A stretch of 64,000 bases of DNA from Lycorma delicatula (lineage: Eukaryota; Arthropoda; Insecta; Hemiptera; Fulgoridae), in the NCBI RefSeq assembly GCF_047948215.1, contig NC_134455.1:295384647-295448646 (forward strand). The letters are read 5' to 3'. A model generated the notes under the pieces. That model saw only the letters and a program-made list of their open reading frames with translations, did no database searches and was not told where the DNA came from. The position numbers and the translations under genes are program-made. Below are positions 44,781 to 56,203 of this stretch, in pieces (positions within the stretch are counted from its first letter, which is position 1; each line of letters opens with the position of its first letter).

Positions 44781-46375
44781 TATTAAATCTTATTAGTAGA
44801 TGCTCTGCTATTGTAGGTAACCTCAGGTACATCTCAAATTAAAACCCAACAGTAATCAGCTGACATATTAACACTCCATTTATCTTTGTAATAGTTTTCC
44901 AATACTGAAATATCTTGGTAGAAATGTTCACCTTGTTCATCACTACTGCCCGGGTTTTGATGGGAAAATATCCAGATGTAAATGCAGGAAATTAAGTTTT
45001 AGTGACACATTACATTCAATAGCTCTGTATTAATATATCATTTCATTTACAATATCCTGGTATTTTTGATTTATTGACATTCAGAAAATTTTCCAAGAGT
45101 ATTTAAATAATGTCCAAGCAGAGATGTTTCATTCTTACCAGTTCCCTTAATTGTGGGTCAACAAAAATCCTTTCTAATTTTTGCTTCCCTTACTTTTAGG
45201 AATTACCAATATTCTTTTGTACAAGAATCCTTGACTGTCTTCTTCATAGCTTTTAAACATTTTTTTAATTTAACGTTTGATATGATGGGATATTAAAAAT
45301 GATTTTTCTTGTTTAACAAGAAGCTCATGAATAGTGTTTTTTTCTACTGGGGGTTAAGTTCTCGTGTTTCTTCTGCTGTTTTACTACATAATGTGATCCC
45401 TAGCTTGGCTATTCTGTTTACAAATAAAACAACAGTATTTTGAATATCCTAACTGTATATCTAACAAAAGAGCTATTACTTTTAAATCTCTACACATGTT
45501 CCAATTATGTTTTTATAATTTACATTTTCATTAACAGTTTAGTTTTAAGGTATACTTGGAGGAAACAATGAAAACATGGCACTTCTTAGGTTCATCATCT
45601 TGCCCTAATTATAACATAAGTTCATCAATATTTGTATAGTAAAGTAAGTAATTTTCTTTAGCAAAGTATTGAGAAAAACTGTTCTGTCAGCTTTGACAGT
45701 CCAAGATTTTTGTATTTTTTAAAAGTAAATTCCAATCTTGCAATCTTGAGCCTAAAAGTTCAGCTTGATTTTTTGATAAGTTAAAATCCCTTACGGTCAT
45801 TTAGTTCACCTTATGATGTAAAATGTGGCTCGCTGGATTTAATTCAAAGTCAGAATCATGTTTGTCTTCTTCCATAATATCCATTTCATCACTGTTTTCA
45901 GTGACAAACAAGTGTTTAGGAACCTTGGGAACTGGAATTGATTCATTGTAAGGTACAGGTCTGAGAGCAGATGGCAATGGAGGATAGAGTTAAATGTCTT
46001 AGAAATGTAAATCAACAGATAACTTATCTTTTAACAGATAAGTTAAACAGAAATAACAATCAGTTAAGTGGTCTATTGATAGAACAATCATGCCAAACCA
46101 TAGGGGTAGCAAATGCAACGCCTTTTGTTTGCCTTTTAGCCATCCTCTTAAGTTGACCGCACTGCTACTACATGTAATATGAGGAGTCCATGACTTATCA
46201 TGAATTTTGCAGTAAGTCACAATTTATAAGCTCAATTATAATTTACTTTTTATTTTATTTTTTATAACCTTTTTTAATTAGTAGTGGAACGTTTTTCTTA
46301 CAAGATTTTACATTGAACTCAGCACATATGGAACAAAAACTGTCTGAATCATTTACACATTTACAAGGCATTCTG
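44780..46375 (-). pseudogene. Uncharacterised transposon-like protein family U, relic copy 2
   Basis: Minus-strand pieces from 46373 read MPCKCVNDSDSFCSICAEF, KKNVPLLIKKGY, LKGKQKALHLLPLWFGMIV, IDHLTDCYFCLT, ALRPVPYNESIPVPKVPKH, LSKNQAELLGSRLQDWNLL, RDLKVIALLLDIQLGYSKY with CCFICKQNSQARD, SLKLNFLHLHLDIFP and relics of the segment seen at 13045-13200. The order is that of the family, which I know only as unnamed, multicopy insect proteins. Cys pairs in the N-terminal block and in YCCFICK may bind metal (inference). Many stops and shifts make it dead; coverage is longer than in copy 1 at 12202. Confidence 0.7.
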
Positions 46376-47230
46376 AGACTTCGTTGTTCACTCAATATAG
46401 TTATCACACTGACTAAGATTATACTACTAAAAACAGTACGCTAACAAAGCCAACAAGCTTTGTATTGTTTTGAACTGTATAGACATGATGAATCTTGTTT
46501 ATGTACGCTTCAACAGAAAGATATGATATCATATATAATGTTTGTGTTATGTCTTAAGTTTTTGTTTCATGGTTAACAACCGATTGAATAGAGTTGAAAA
46601 TATATACTGACCATATAAATATAAATTAATCATATAAAATAAAAAAACATTCAAACAAATTAAATTTCAATTAAATTAATTTCTTTTTAAATTAAATTTC
46701 AAAATTTATATTTTGGAATTTTTCAAGATATAGGACGATGGAAAAAGTTCTTACTAAAGATTAATTTTCTGCATAAAAATCAGATTGATATCACATGTCA
46801 CGGCAGACTGGTATCAGGTTTGGATATTACATGTTAAGAATCAAAAGTGTTTATCAGTGTTATTTAATTCCTTGTTTCTATAAATCTAGATGGCTTTTTT
46901 TTAAAGAAAGTCATTTCTTATGTAGTTTTCATTAGCTTACATGAATTTTATAAACACAATAATTTAATACTTTGTTTCTATTAAATTTAAATGATAAAAC
47001 TTTTCTCTTTCTAGTGCATACAAAATGTTTTACATTTTAAATATGTGTAATTAGAAAAAAAAATACTTTAACCGTTTTTGTATCACTTTCTTATTTGAAT
47101 AAAATTATTCAATTAAAAAATGAGTTAGTTTGTAACTGAAATTTTGTGATTAGTCACAGCATAACCTAAAGTATATAAACTATTATAATTTTCTGTCATT
47201 AATAAAATTATTGAATTAAATGATAAATTT
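46376..47230. other. AT-rich spacer
   Basis: No gene or element recognised. Confidence 0.5.
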
Positions 47231-47520
47231 TTAACAACGAATAACAAAGTAGGCAAAAAAAGACAAGATAAAAGTAATAATGAAGAAAAAGACGCGAGAC
47301 AAAAAAAAACGAAGAGTTAAAAGAACACATGAACAGAGTGAACACAACGCGACAGTAGAATACAATATTCAAGTGCTTATAAGAAACACAAACTCCAAAT
47401 TCAAAATAGCAATGCAACGATAGATTAGAACGGTGATGGTTTGTGTTACTCACAAATAAGACTAGCAGAAACATCAGACCAACGAAAAGCTAGACTGGAA
47501 CGTGATCATGTAGAAAGAAT
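47230..47520 (+). pseudogene. Possible Helitron-type ORF relic
   Basis: A plus frame reads QIRLAETSDQRKARLERDHV after basic, Lys/Arg-rich sequence. Repeated R-AE(S/T)-x-QR-ARL motifs occur in insect Helitron-encoded proteins. The match is short and no helicase or Rep motif is seen, so this is a weak call. Confidence 0.25.
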
Positions 47521-48462
47521 GAACGTTCTGTAAAATTCAATTAAGATAGACTGTTTGGGGAAGAAGTTTTCAGAAAAAAACTAATCCGCTGACACGGACA
47601 CCGAATCCGCTGAATGCTCACCGAATAGGGATCGAGAAAATCAACGTAGCACATGAGCATATAAGCAGGTAAACACTCTCTCTTCTTCCCTCAACCAACT
47701 TCGAGTATATACGTTTGAAATTGAATAGATTTGAATCAACTAATTTTCTACTGGGTACAATTTATTCGTGAAAAGTTTTGCATGAATATGTATGCCAGTT
47801 TTTAGCTCGCTTGCTTATCGGAAAGTAAGTTATAGCAAAGTTTGGGAAGACAAGAAGTGAGTCGAATAAAAGCATATAAAAATACTAAATAAAACAGTCA
47901 AAAAAAAAAAAGAAAGAATATGTAATAAGAGACTCTTCATATTAGCTACGAGACTTTTATTATCTCAAAGGTTTAAAATAATAAGTGCTACAAAAACGAT
48001 TATGAATTTGAAGGGCAAAATCTTTAATGTTTATGGAATAAAAACAGCTTAAATATATGTTTGGCTGTACTCGATAAATGACAAAAAATATTTTGAAGAA
48101 CGTAATAAAATAAATTTCTGTATTATTTGTGATTACTGTAATAATCTTAATACTCTACATTGTACAATAAAACAGGTAATGATAACATTATACAAAATTC
48201 ATTCTTAACAGTACTGTATTAATTTATATGAATATTCTATTATAATGTAATATTAATTTTTATAACAATTACGTTTAATACAATAATTTGAATAATTATT
48301 TTTTTTTATTAACTTTATTAATTTATTTTTATTGTATTCTATTTTATGTGATTTATTACTTTTTGAATGAGCATTTTTAATATTTTGATCATTCATTATA
48401 AATAACAATAATTATTAATATATTAGTAGCCTAACGTTCATTTTGGTCCTGACAGTTCGGTA
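47521..48462. other. AT-rich spacer
   Basis: No gene or element recognised. Confidence 0.5.
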
Positions 48463-48478
48463 TATATATATATATATA

Positions 48479-48776
48479 CCCACCGGGTTGGTCTAGTGGT
48501 TAACGCGTCTTCCCAAATCAGCTGATTTGGAAGTCGAGAGTTACAGCGTTCAAGTCCTAGTAAAGCCAGTTATTTTTACACGGATTTGAATACTAGATCG
48601 TGGATACCGGTGTTCTTTGGTGGTTGGGTTTCAATTAACCACACATCTCAGGAATGGTCGAATTGAGAATGTACAAGACTACACTTCATTTACACTCATA
48701 CATATCATCTTCATTCATCCTCTGAAGAATTGTCTAAACGGTAGTTACCGAGGCTAAACAGAAAAAAAAATAAAAA
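48479..48776 (+). mobile_element. SINE S1, best-preserved plus-strand copy
   Basis: Begins CCCACCGGGTTGGTCTAGTG; A box GGTCTAGTGGTTAACGCG; B box GCGTTCAAGTCCTAGT; tail ACCGAGGCTAAACAGA and an A-rich run. It sits in an AT microsatellite, and TATATATATATAC-like sequence flanks both sides as the target duplication. The tRNA-related head plus unrelated body define a tRNA-derived SINE mobilised by LINE machinery. Confidence 0.9.
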
Positions 48777-49185
48777 ATATATATATATACATACCGAATA
48801 CACCCTTGTATCATGCACACCATTTTGTCCAAAATGACGGTTCCAAAAATAGTTCGCGTGTCTTACATGGAATTTAAAGTTTCATTTTGATGAAACTTAT
48901 ATATACATTAATCAGTCTACAACAGAATTTTAATATAAAATGCTTTGTTTTGACTAAAAAACTAAAATGATTTAGTTAAAACAAAAAATTTGACTATGAG
49001 TATTTACCGGAAGTAGAAAATTAAATTCTTATCTATGAAATGGGGCTAGACTTAACGGAACTGTCCTTTGAATTTTTCTCACACATCGGCTATTCTTAAT
49101 TCGCACGAAAACATTTTATTCGATCGTTTTATGATCAGTTTTCAGTGCGATAACTACCGTTCAGTACGTAAAGATTCAGTGAAGT

Positions 49186-49410
49186 TACAGAATGAGTGAA
49201 AAAAGAGACTGCGTTCATTCAATGCTGCAGAACAGTTACGTGTTATTGCTTATGCAAAGGGCATGGAAATCATAGTACAGACAGAACACTTTTTATGTAA
49301 CACAGACCAGAATTCGTGAGTGGCAAAAAAAAAAGAAAATTAATTTCTCGTAACCAATAAAAACAGGAGAGCATTTCGTAGGAAAACCGCGAAATATCCA
49401 GAAATACACT
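49186..49410 (+). pseudogene. pogo/Tigger-like transposase N-terminal relic
   Basis: In the frame after AAAAAG at 49199: KKRLRSFNAAEQLRVIAYAK, followed further on by RRAFRRKTAKYPEI. This is the CENP-B/pogo-type helix-turn-helix start (RSF-AA--L-VI-YA) and its downstream RAFRGK-A-YPE block. Stops and shifts separate the parts, and no DDE domain is seen. Confidence 0.55.
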
Positions 49411-50375
49411 TAATTTGAATTATTCACACGATATAACATTGTATTAGTTAGGTTTTCTGATGTATTTTGAGAAAGAAAAAGTATTTTCGCTCAATATCCA
49501 AGGATGTTTTAATATAAGAAAACTTAAAATATCTTCTTTTTTAATACATTTAGCTCTAACACTATTACGGTGTTATATATATAGATTATCCCTTTATTTG
49601 AATTATTGAAATTTACGAGCACTTATTAAAATTCAAATACTTAAAATCAGAATTAGAGAACAGGTATTTTATTAGTTATGTATAAATAATCATTATTTTA
49701 AAATAAAACAACAAAAATGTATTACATAATATTACAAAAATATAATTTTGTACATTATGTAACATACATTACAATTAGGTAAAAATAATAATTAGGTACC
49801 ACGAAAGGAAAAATTGTTTTTGGAGCGCCATCCGATCAAATTAGACAATTGTTAATTAAAGCAGTGAAAAATGGTTGTAGATTGATTAACTTCAGGTAAA
49901 AATTAATTAATTACCAATTAAAAAAGAATGGAAATTACATTCGATATATTTCATAATTTCTCATTCTTTGACGGTAGAAACCTTGCTTTCCTTCTAACTA
50001 AAGTAAACTTCTTACATACCATCTATTTCATGTTATTACTTGTACTTTAAAAAGATTGAATTTATTAAAAATACATATATTTACATTTTCAAGTTTTCGT
50101 AACACTGTCCAAGCCTAAAATTCAGCTAATGTCTATTAAAACACATTATCTATTACATAATCATAATTAAAGAGAAATTATGACAGTTTCGGAAAAAAGT
50201 ATTCCGTACTTTCATAAATAATTAGCCAATCTTTTATCATCCTGACAAACAGATTCTTATTACCGCATACATTTTTATAAAATTATGTAAACAAGTTAAA
50301 TACTTTATTTATTTATTAACACTCATACCTACAAAATTATGGTTAATTACAGTTGGTGAATGAGATATGATGAAT
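49411..50375. other. AT-rich spacer
   Basis: No gene or element recognised. Confidence 0.5.
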
Positions 50376-50377
50376 AT

Positions 50378-50465
50378 TGTAGCGTGAAAGATGCCAATTT
50401 AATTAGGATTTGAACCAAGAATTTTTTATATGAAAGGCAGAAACGCTACTACTTGATATCACTTA
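50378..50465 (-). repeat. tRNA-derived SINE head, family S3, copy 2
   Basis: Minus strand: TAGTAGCGTTTCTGCC (A-box like), TTGGTTCAAATCCTAATTAA (B box), then GGCATCTTTCACGC, comparable with the unit at 4190-4275. Body ends not found. Confidence 0.35.
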
Positions 50466-50955
50466 TTATCTGTGGCTGTAGCTTAGGCAACATAGAATTA
50501 CCCTTATTTATCAACTGGAAATGTAGAAGACACTTTATTAATTAATTACTAAATGACTTTAAAAGATTTATTATTCAACTATTGTAATTTGTTATTGTAG
50601 GGTCATTCATTTACGTGTTCATACTGTAATTGGACAAATTTAATAATAAAATAAACTGACTGTTTAAAAAATAAAAACTGATTTCGAAAAAATCCGCAGT
50701 AAAAGTTAAAAATTAATAATTTTACAACTGTTCCATAAACCTTTGACTATTTAAAGTAGGCGCCAAATTAAGGGCCAGAAAATTATTTGAACCGCCTTAA
50801 AAATTAGAAATTTAAAGACCTGAGAAAGATTTTTTTTAATTTTTAGTGTGGGATTTTTAAGTTTGTTAATAATAAAAGCTGAGGTAACCTATTTGTAAAT
50901 TTTTATTTAGATTAGAATTATTCCCTGTATAATAAAACGAGTTGTTATCGAAGAA

Positions 50956-50994
50956 AAATGTTTGTTTCTTGCAAACGGCAAGAAACAAACATTT
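50956..50994. repeat. Perfect 17-bp hairpin
   Basis: AAATGTTTGTTTCTTGC and its reverse complement around loop AAACG. No neighbour gene. Confidence 0.75.
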
Positions 50995-53900
50995 GATACT
51001 TATGCATAATTAAAAATAAGAAAAGGCGCGATGGGAAACGGGAAAAATATCGAGCGTAAGCTAGGTCTTAGGAATTTTTAAATCCGTATGATATTTTCAC
51101 TTAAATGATTCTTCCATTTCTCTTGAAATGTCGCTATAAAAATCTAATAACGACGATAACAATAAAATTAGGAAATTTTCCAATCTTTTATGCAGGTAAT
51201 GTAATTTTTAATCATTTAAAAATTTGAATAAGTTCTTCAGAATAGCTCGTGGAGAGTTTCCAATAAATATAAAGCTTTTAAATTTTATCTACATCTCTCC
51301 AAATATTTCTGCCTATATCCGGAAATTATTAACCCCTAAAACAGTTTCCATTGTTGAATACCATACTACACCTCCTCGCTGTGCACTCCATTACGTTTAG
51401 ATGCCTTTCCCTCTGAAAAATGTCATTCCTAAGTGCGCAAATAGATTTTATGGCTTTCAAGAAAGTGTTCTGAAAGTGACCTAATTGTAGCAGAAGCCCT
51501 CCTAAAACTACCTGTGTATTATATACTCTTAGTTATATTAAAATCCATAATAAAAACTGTTTTCGAACAACTTTTCTTTGGTAAAAATTATTTATTTAGC
51601 CGATAAATCACTTAATGTTTCTTTTTAAAAATAAATATTACACTACCAAAATCCTCGAAACAAGTCCTAATAACAAGTCAAAATTTTAACCAAACTAAAC
51701 CGACTGTGGCTAACCCGCTCCTTTTGAAACTTAGATTTTCGCCTGGTTCCGCAATTTTTCTTACCGACCTCTATTTTTCTGTTCTCAAAGATATTGCGCA
51801 ATCGGAATCTTTTTCTGTTCTGACAAGTGTTCCTTCCAATATTTACTTCTGATATTCCAACTCCGAAAAACCGTTGTCTTGTAAATTGATGGAATTGTTT
51901 TATTCTCTTGTCCGGAGAAGCAGAACGATGTTTCATTCAATTTACATCACTTTATCAAATTTGGAAAATGGTGCATTAAAATTAGCCACATTAAAAGAAA
52001 ACACGTGAACTTTACCCTAAGATGGTAGAGTTACCGACCAGTTTTCACGTTTGGCTCTGTAATCCCATTGATTACAAAGTTCCTTACCTTAAGCTACATA
52101 TAAGTGTACAGAAACAAAACTTCAGCTTCTAGGTAATAGACGAAAATAGCATTTCTCATCACTCGCAGGCCGGTGTTAAAATTAAAAGCATACAATACTA
52201 TCCTCCGTCTTTTGGTATATTACCACGAAGTGCTTTATAAAGACCTGCTAATCCCTACAACGACACGATTTTTCCTCCACTTCGAACAAAAAATCTCCAA
52301 CCGGGGATAACCACCTGAAACGTGATTTAGATGCCTGTTTTCCAGGTAAACATTCTGAGACTATTAAGAAATAAATGGAAATTATTAAATAAGTAATAAT
52401 TTAGAAACCGTAAACAACAATATTGATAAATAATAAAGAAAACTATTTTATCATCTGTATTCGGTCATAATATAAATAAATGAATATAAAATAAAAACCC
52501 ATTAGACAAATAATGAAATAAATTAGACAACGAAATAAAAACAAAACGCAATTAGGAAAAAAACAGTATAATACAAGACGGTAGGCCTCAATGCGGCGAT
52601 GTTAACTTGATAACCACAGCTTAAAATAACGTTTCCAAATTACACATAACACGAGCCGACGCGCGCGCGCATATCACACACCTTGGCGCAGGAACACGAC
52701 CTGCATTACATTTCATACTCATATGAGAGTACAAGTCGTAGTATGTATATAAGAAGGGCATATTTCCATGCCCTCCTTACTTACAATATCAATATTATTC
52801 CGATCTTTCCCTCCAAGTATATCAATGAGTTAGTCCTGTGTAAAGACAAGAAATGGAAAAAAAAGATGTCCTAAACTTAATTTTTTTTTTCCGCGGGACT
52901 CGCATTGTTGAGTATTAATAATTAATTCATTCATCTCATCAAATTTCACTTCTTTTAACATTTCATCGATTTTAATAGTTGTTTTTTAAAATGCTATAAA
53001 GAAAGACTACTAATAAACTTACAAAGTAACTCCCAAAGAAACTTCCTCTATAAAATAACAAATAAAAATCATCAAAGTCGGTAAATTCGGTGCATAAAAG
53101 GCTTGAGCAAGACAAAGGAAAAATGTATAGGGATCGAACTGAAAACCTTCTGCTTTTTCTTTTGAATATGTTTAAGAAAAATCAAGTTTATCATTATGGT
53201 ACTATGAATAAGAAATTTCAGGTAAAATTTGTGGAATTTTTATTATTAATACGTATGCAACTTTAGCCGTCACGCAACAATTTCAATTTCCTTCTAATAG
53301 AGACCTATTTTATATTTTAAATTTTGAAATTATTACTAAGACAGGTGTTGGTGTCTTTGAACAGGGTTACCATACAGGTTTCTAACTGCCATGCTTCTCG
53401 TAAGCTAAAAAAAAAATAATTTTTATTATTTTTTTTTCATTTAAAATTCTACTTTGTTATAAGTTGTATTACAGCTGAACAAAATTTTATTTTTTATTTT
53501 ATTTTTAGAAATCAAATATTATTATTTATGAAATTAAATTTCCTATACAAAAATGAACAGAGCATTTACAGAATATAAATACTGTTGTAGAATTTTACAG
53601 ATAATAAAGAGTCTAATTAAAATTTTATTGGGTTGATCATTAAAAAAAGGAATTTCTTTATATAATACAATAGTAGATTGTCCAGTATTACTATAAATCA
53701 TGACTGTTGAAGAATTATCTCATAATAAATCTGTTTTAAAATTACTAACTTTTTTTTACGAATAGCTTTATAAAAGTTTTTATAAGCTGAGAATAATTAT
53801 AAACAGTTATTTATGGAAAGCCAGTGTTATCAAAGCATATATTTATTTATATAAACAGTCCAAGAATGAATAATGTCAAAATCCTAATTTACACTCGTAA

Positions 53901-54205
53901 CGAAAATAAAAAGTACTTTTTAAATAAAAATGGAGATGTATATTGCTCTTTTAGAGCAGTGTATATTATTTTTTCTTCTAGCCTTACTCATTATAAAAAT
54001 GGACCCGTTTCAATAATTATTAAATTGCTTTTAGTAACGGAAGTCACACTGGTAGTTCCGTAATTAACTTCTTCCATCAAGTAGTTTCGCAGAGAAAGTA
54101 AGTTTCCGCGTAGTTAAGTTTAGTGTTTTAAAATTGTTTAAACAATTACATTGTCACTTAAACAATTTGAAGTTATTTCTTTGTCTTTAGTCGTCAATAT
54201 TAGTT
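50995..54205. other. 3.2 kb without recognised gene or element
   Basis: AT-rich with a short alternating GC run near 52658-52668. Frames up to 89 codons (for example 51936-51667 minus) show no family resemblance. This is one of the few places where the missing first phosphatase exon or promoter could hide, but no signal was found. Confidence 0.4.
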
Positions 54206-55015
54206 TTTTTTTTTTTGGAGGGGGAAAACGTATTAGCGTTATCATCGTCCGAACAAACACAATACAATATTACAAAAGAAAACATATTTCAGTAATCATT
54301 AAATAGTCGAATACAGATGCTCAGCTTTAAGAAAAAAAGGAGATATTCTATAGCAACATCGTATTGTTTCCTAGAATATCTTGGATGTTGGCTCCAACTT
54401 AAATTTACTCCTCAATGTCGCTTAACACACACATAAGGATGTGGTGTTTCGTTAGTTGGCAATCGCAGCGAACTCTATCAAGCAGGTGCATCAGTCTGAT
54501 TCATTAGGTGTCCATGTGTAAGATTAGTACGCCCTATTCGTAAACGGCAAATAATAACCTCCTCTCTACGGTTACTGAGAATGAAGAGCTCCATGGCAGC
54601 ACAGTATCCTTGATGTATCGGAGCTTATTGTTTATTGTATACGGAGGATATAAACAACGATAGGCTGGGAAAATAGAAAGTGTGTCACCTTGCCACCTTC
54701 CTCGAACGGTGTGTTAAATAGAATTAATAAAATAGGTAGTAGTAACATGAGTGGTGAAAGACGGTTGGCTACATGCGACTTTAGCAGCGGAATACGTACG
54801 TTCTTTACCCGTCATTCCCGCATGGCTAGGGATCTAGCAGAAACTCACGCAAATGAGTTTCTGCTAGATCCCTACAAATCTTCTAAAGCTTGGCGTGCTC
54901 TACACAATTCACTACAAATGAGGATGTGACGGTTTTTTTAATGATATTCAAAGCCTTCTTGATGCAGTACAGTTTAGCTTTGTGGACACTTATATAATAC
55001 CAGGTAGACCGAAAA
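54206..55015 (-). mobile_element. LINE A', 3' part (I-like LINE, older copy)
   Basis: Minus-strand relative of LINE A: the poly(A) appears as T13 at 54206, then the 3' UTR (AACGTATTAGCGTTATCATC) and the RNase H/Cys-rich tail region, collinear with 30101-31215. Coding frames are lost. It contains the snap-back palindrome at 54827-54874, and collinearity stops near 55015. Confidence 0.75.
54827..54874. repeat. Perfect 21-bp snap-back palindrome
   Basis: The arm TAGGGATCTAGCAGAAACTC plus A (54827-54847) is repeated exactly in inverse at 54854-54874 around CGCAAA. Only the left arm is collinear with LINE A (near 30980), so the right arm is an inverted duplication made in this copy. Confidence 0.85.
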
Positions 55016-55019
55016 ATTA

Positions 55020-55525
55020 ATGAGGAAATTGCAGGAGGGAGTTACCGGAGTGAAGGTTGTCCTGCGTAAAAGAGAGCGAATACAGAAAATTGCGTAAAAG
55101 ATATAGAGGGTCTTACAACAAAAGAGGAGGTAGCTAGAGCGGTAGCGGAGGTAATCGAGTTGGATGACGAGAGGAAGCAGGCCATCACGATGCGGCCTGC
55201 TCATTCAAGTACGCAGGTGACTTCTCTGACGGTTTCTAGTGGAGAGGTTGAAAAGATAATTCGGAGAGGGAGTCTCCGGATCGGGCTGGTGTCTTGCCGT
55301 GTGGACCTGGTCGTGGAGCAGGAGCGGTGCTACCGCTGCTGGGATTTGGGTCATAAGGCGGCATCTTGTAAGGGGCCAGACAGGACCAAGAAATGTTTCC
55401 AGTGCGACAAGGATGGACACATCAAGGCTAGTTGCCGCGAAAGAGTTGGTTGTAGAAGATGTGGTGAGGAGGGCCATTACGAACGTAGCGGACAGTGTGT
55501 GCTACAAATTAAAGATACAGCTTAA
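55020..55525 (+). pseudogene. R1-clade LINE ORF1 (gag-like) fragment with three CCHC knuckles
   Basis: The plus frame reads KDIEGLTTKEEVARAVAEVI, GSLRIGLVSCRVDLVVEQER and then three zinc knuckles: CYRCWDLGHKAASC, CFQCDKDGHIKASC and CRRCGEEGHYERSGQC. Three CCHC knuckles at the end of ORF1 are typical of R1/SART/TRAS-like LINEs; the protein packages the element RNA. The start is missing and a frameshift lies near 55090. The end overlaps the beginning of the endonuclease frame. It has a higher GC content than its surroundings. Confidence 0.82.
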
Positions 55526-56203
55526 TGTAAATAGGAGTAAACGCTCCCATGACCTCCTATGGGCTATTACCAGGGAGGTTGCGGGAGACGTTATGGTGGT
55601 TGCTGAGCCAAATTGGGCTGTGATTTCGGAGGCTAGCTGGACCAGGGATACTGAAGATAGTGAGGCGATAATGGTGGTGAGGCTGGGACTGGCTATTACC
55701 CGACAGGGTCGCGGTGATGCCTTTGTGTGGGTTTGCGTTGAGGGGTGGTGGTTTTTAGTTGCTATGTCTCCCCTAACAGCGGCATGGATCGCTACCGTAA
55801 GTTTTTGAATGACTTGGCAGCGGCTGTGAGGGTACACACAGGTGCATTAGTTGCGTTTGGGGACTTTAATGCTAAGAGCCCGGAGTTAGTGGGTGGGATC
55901 CTAAATCAGCGTGAGTGGCTCCTGTCTGAGTTGATGGCTTTGTCGAGTATGGTGTGCCTCAACGGATTGGAGTTACCTACCTTTTCAAGAGGATCAATGG
56001 AATCAGTCCTCGACCTGGCGTTCGTTACGGACGTGATGGCGGGCGCTGGGCGATGGCGGGTTCTAGAGGAGGAGACTCTCAGCGAACACCGATGTACTGA
56101 GGTAGTAATTGGATATAGAAAGATATGTCAAGAAAGACGAGCTGGGCCATGGATGTTTGAGCTCTCACATTTTCAGCGATTACAGATGGCGTTTACAGAG
56201 TAA
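55500..56203 (+). pseudogene. R1-clade LINE endonuclease fragment
   Basis: EEP-type endonuclease start: LNVNRSKRSHDLLWAITREV, AGDVMVVAEPNW, then after a frameshift near 55745 FSCYVSPNSGMDRYRKFLND, LVAFGDFNAKSPELVG and SVLDLAFVTD. The SDH block is represented by LSEHRCTEVV, so Asp is replaced by Glu. The fragment stops near 56203 where LINE A' resumes; no RT follows. It could be the same family as LINE B at 33.6-34.4 kb, but the two do not overlap. Confidence 0.8.

Noticed and set aside
47208..47474. 88-codon hydrophobic minus-strand frame
   Set aside because: It is the antisense of a Lys/Arg-rich plus-strand relic; the hydrophobicity is a mirror of that composition.
48479..48560. tRNA gene
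   Set aside because: A and B boxes are present, but the sequence belongs to SINE S1 with four copies; no acceptor stem or anticodon arm fits.
51667..51936. 89-codon basic minus-strand frame
   Set aside because: No domain, start context or splice support; chance frame more likely.
53824..54063. 79-codon plus-strand frame
   Set aside because: AT-rich chance frame without family resemblance or splice support.
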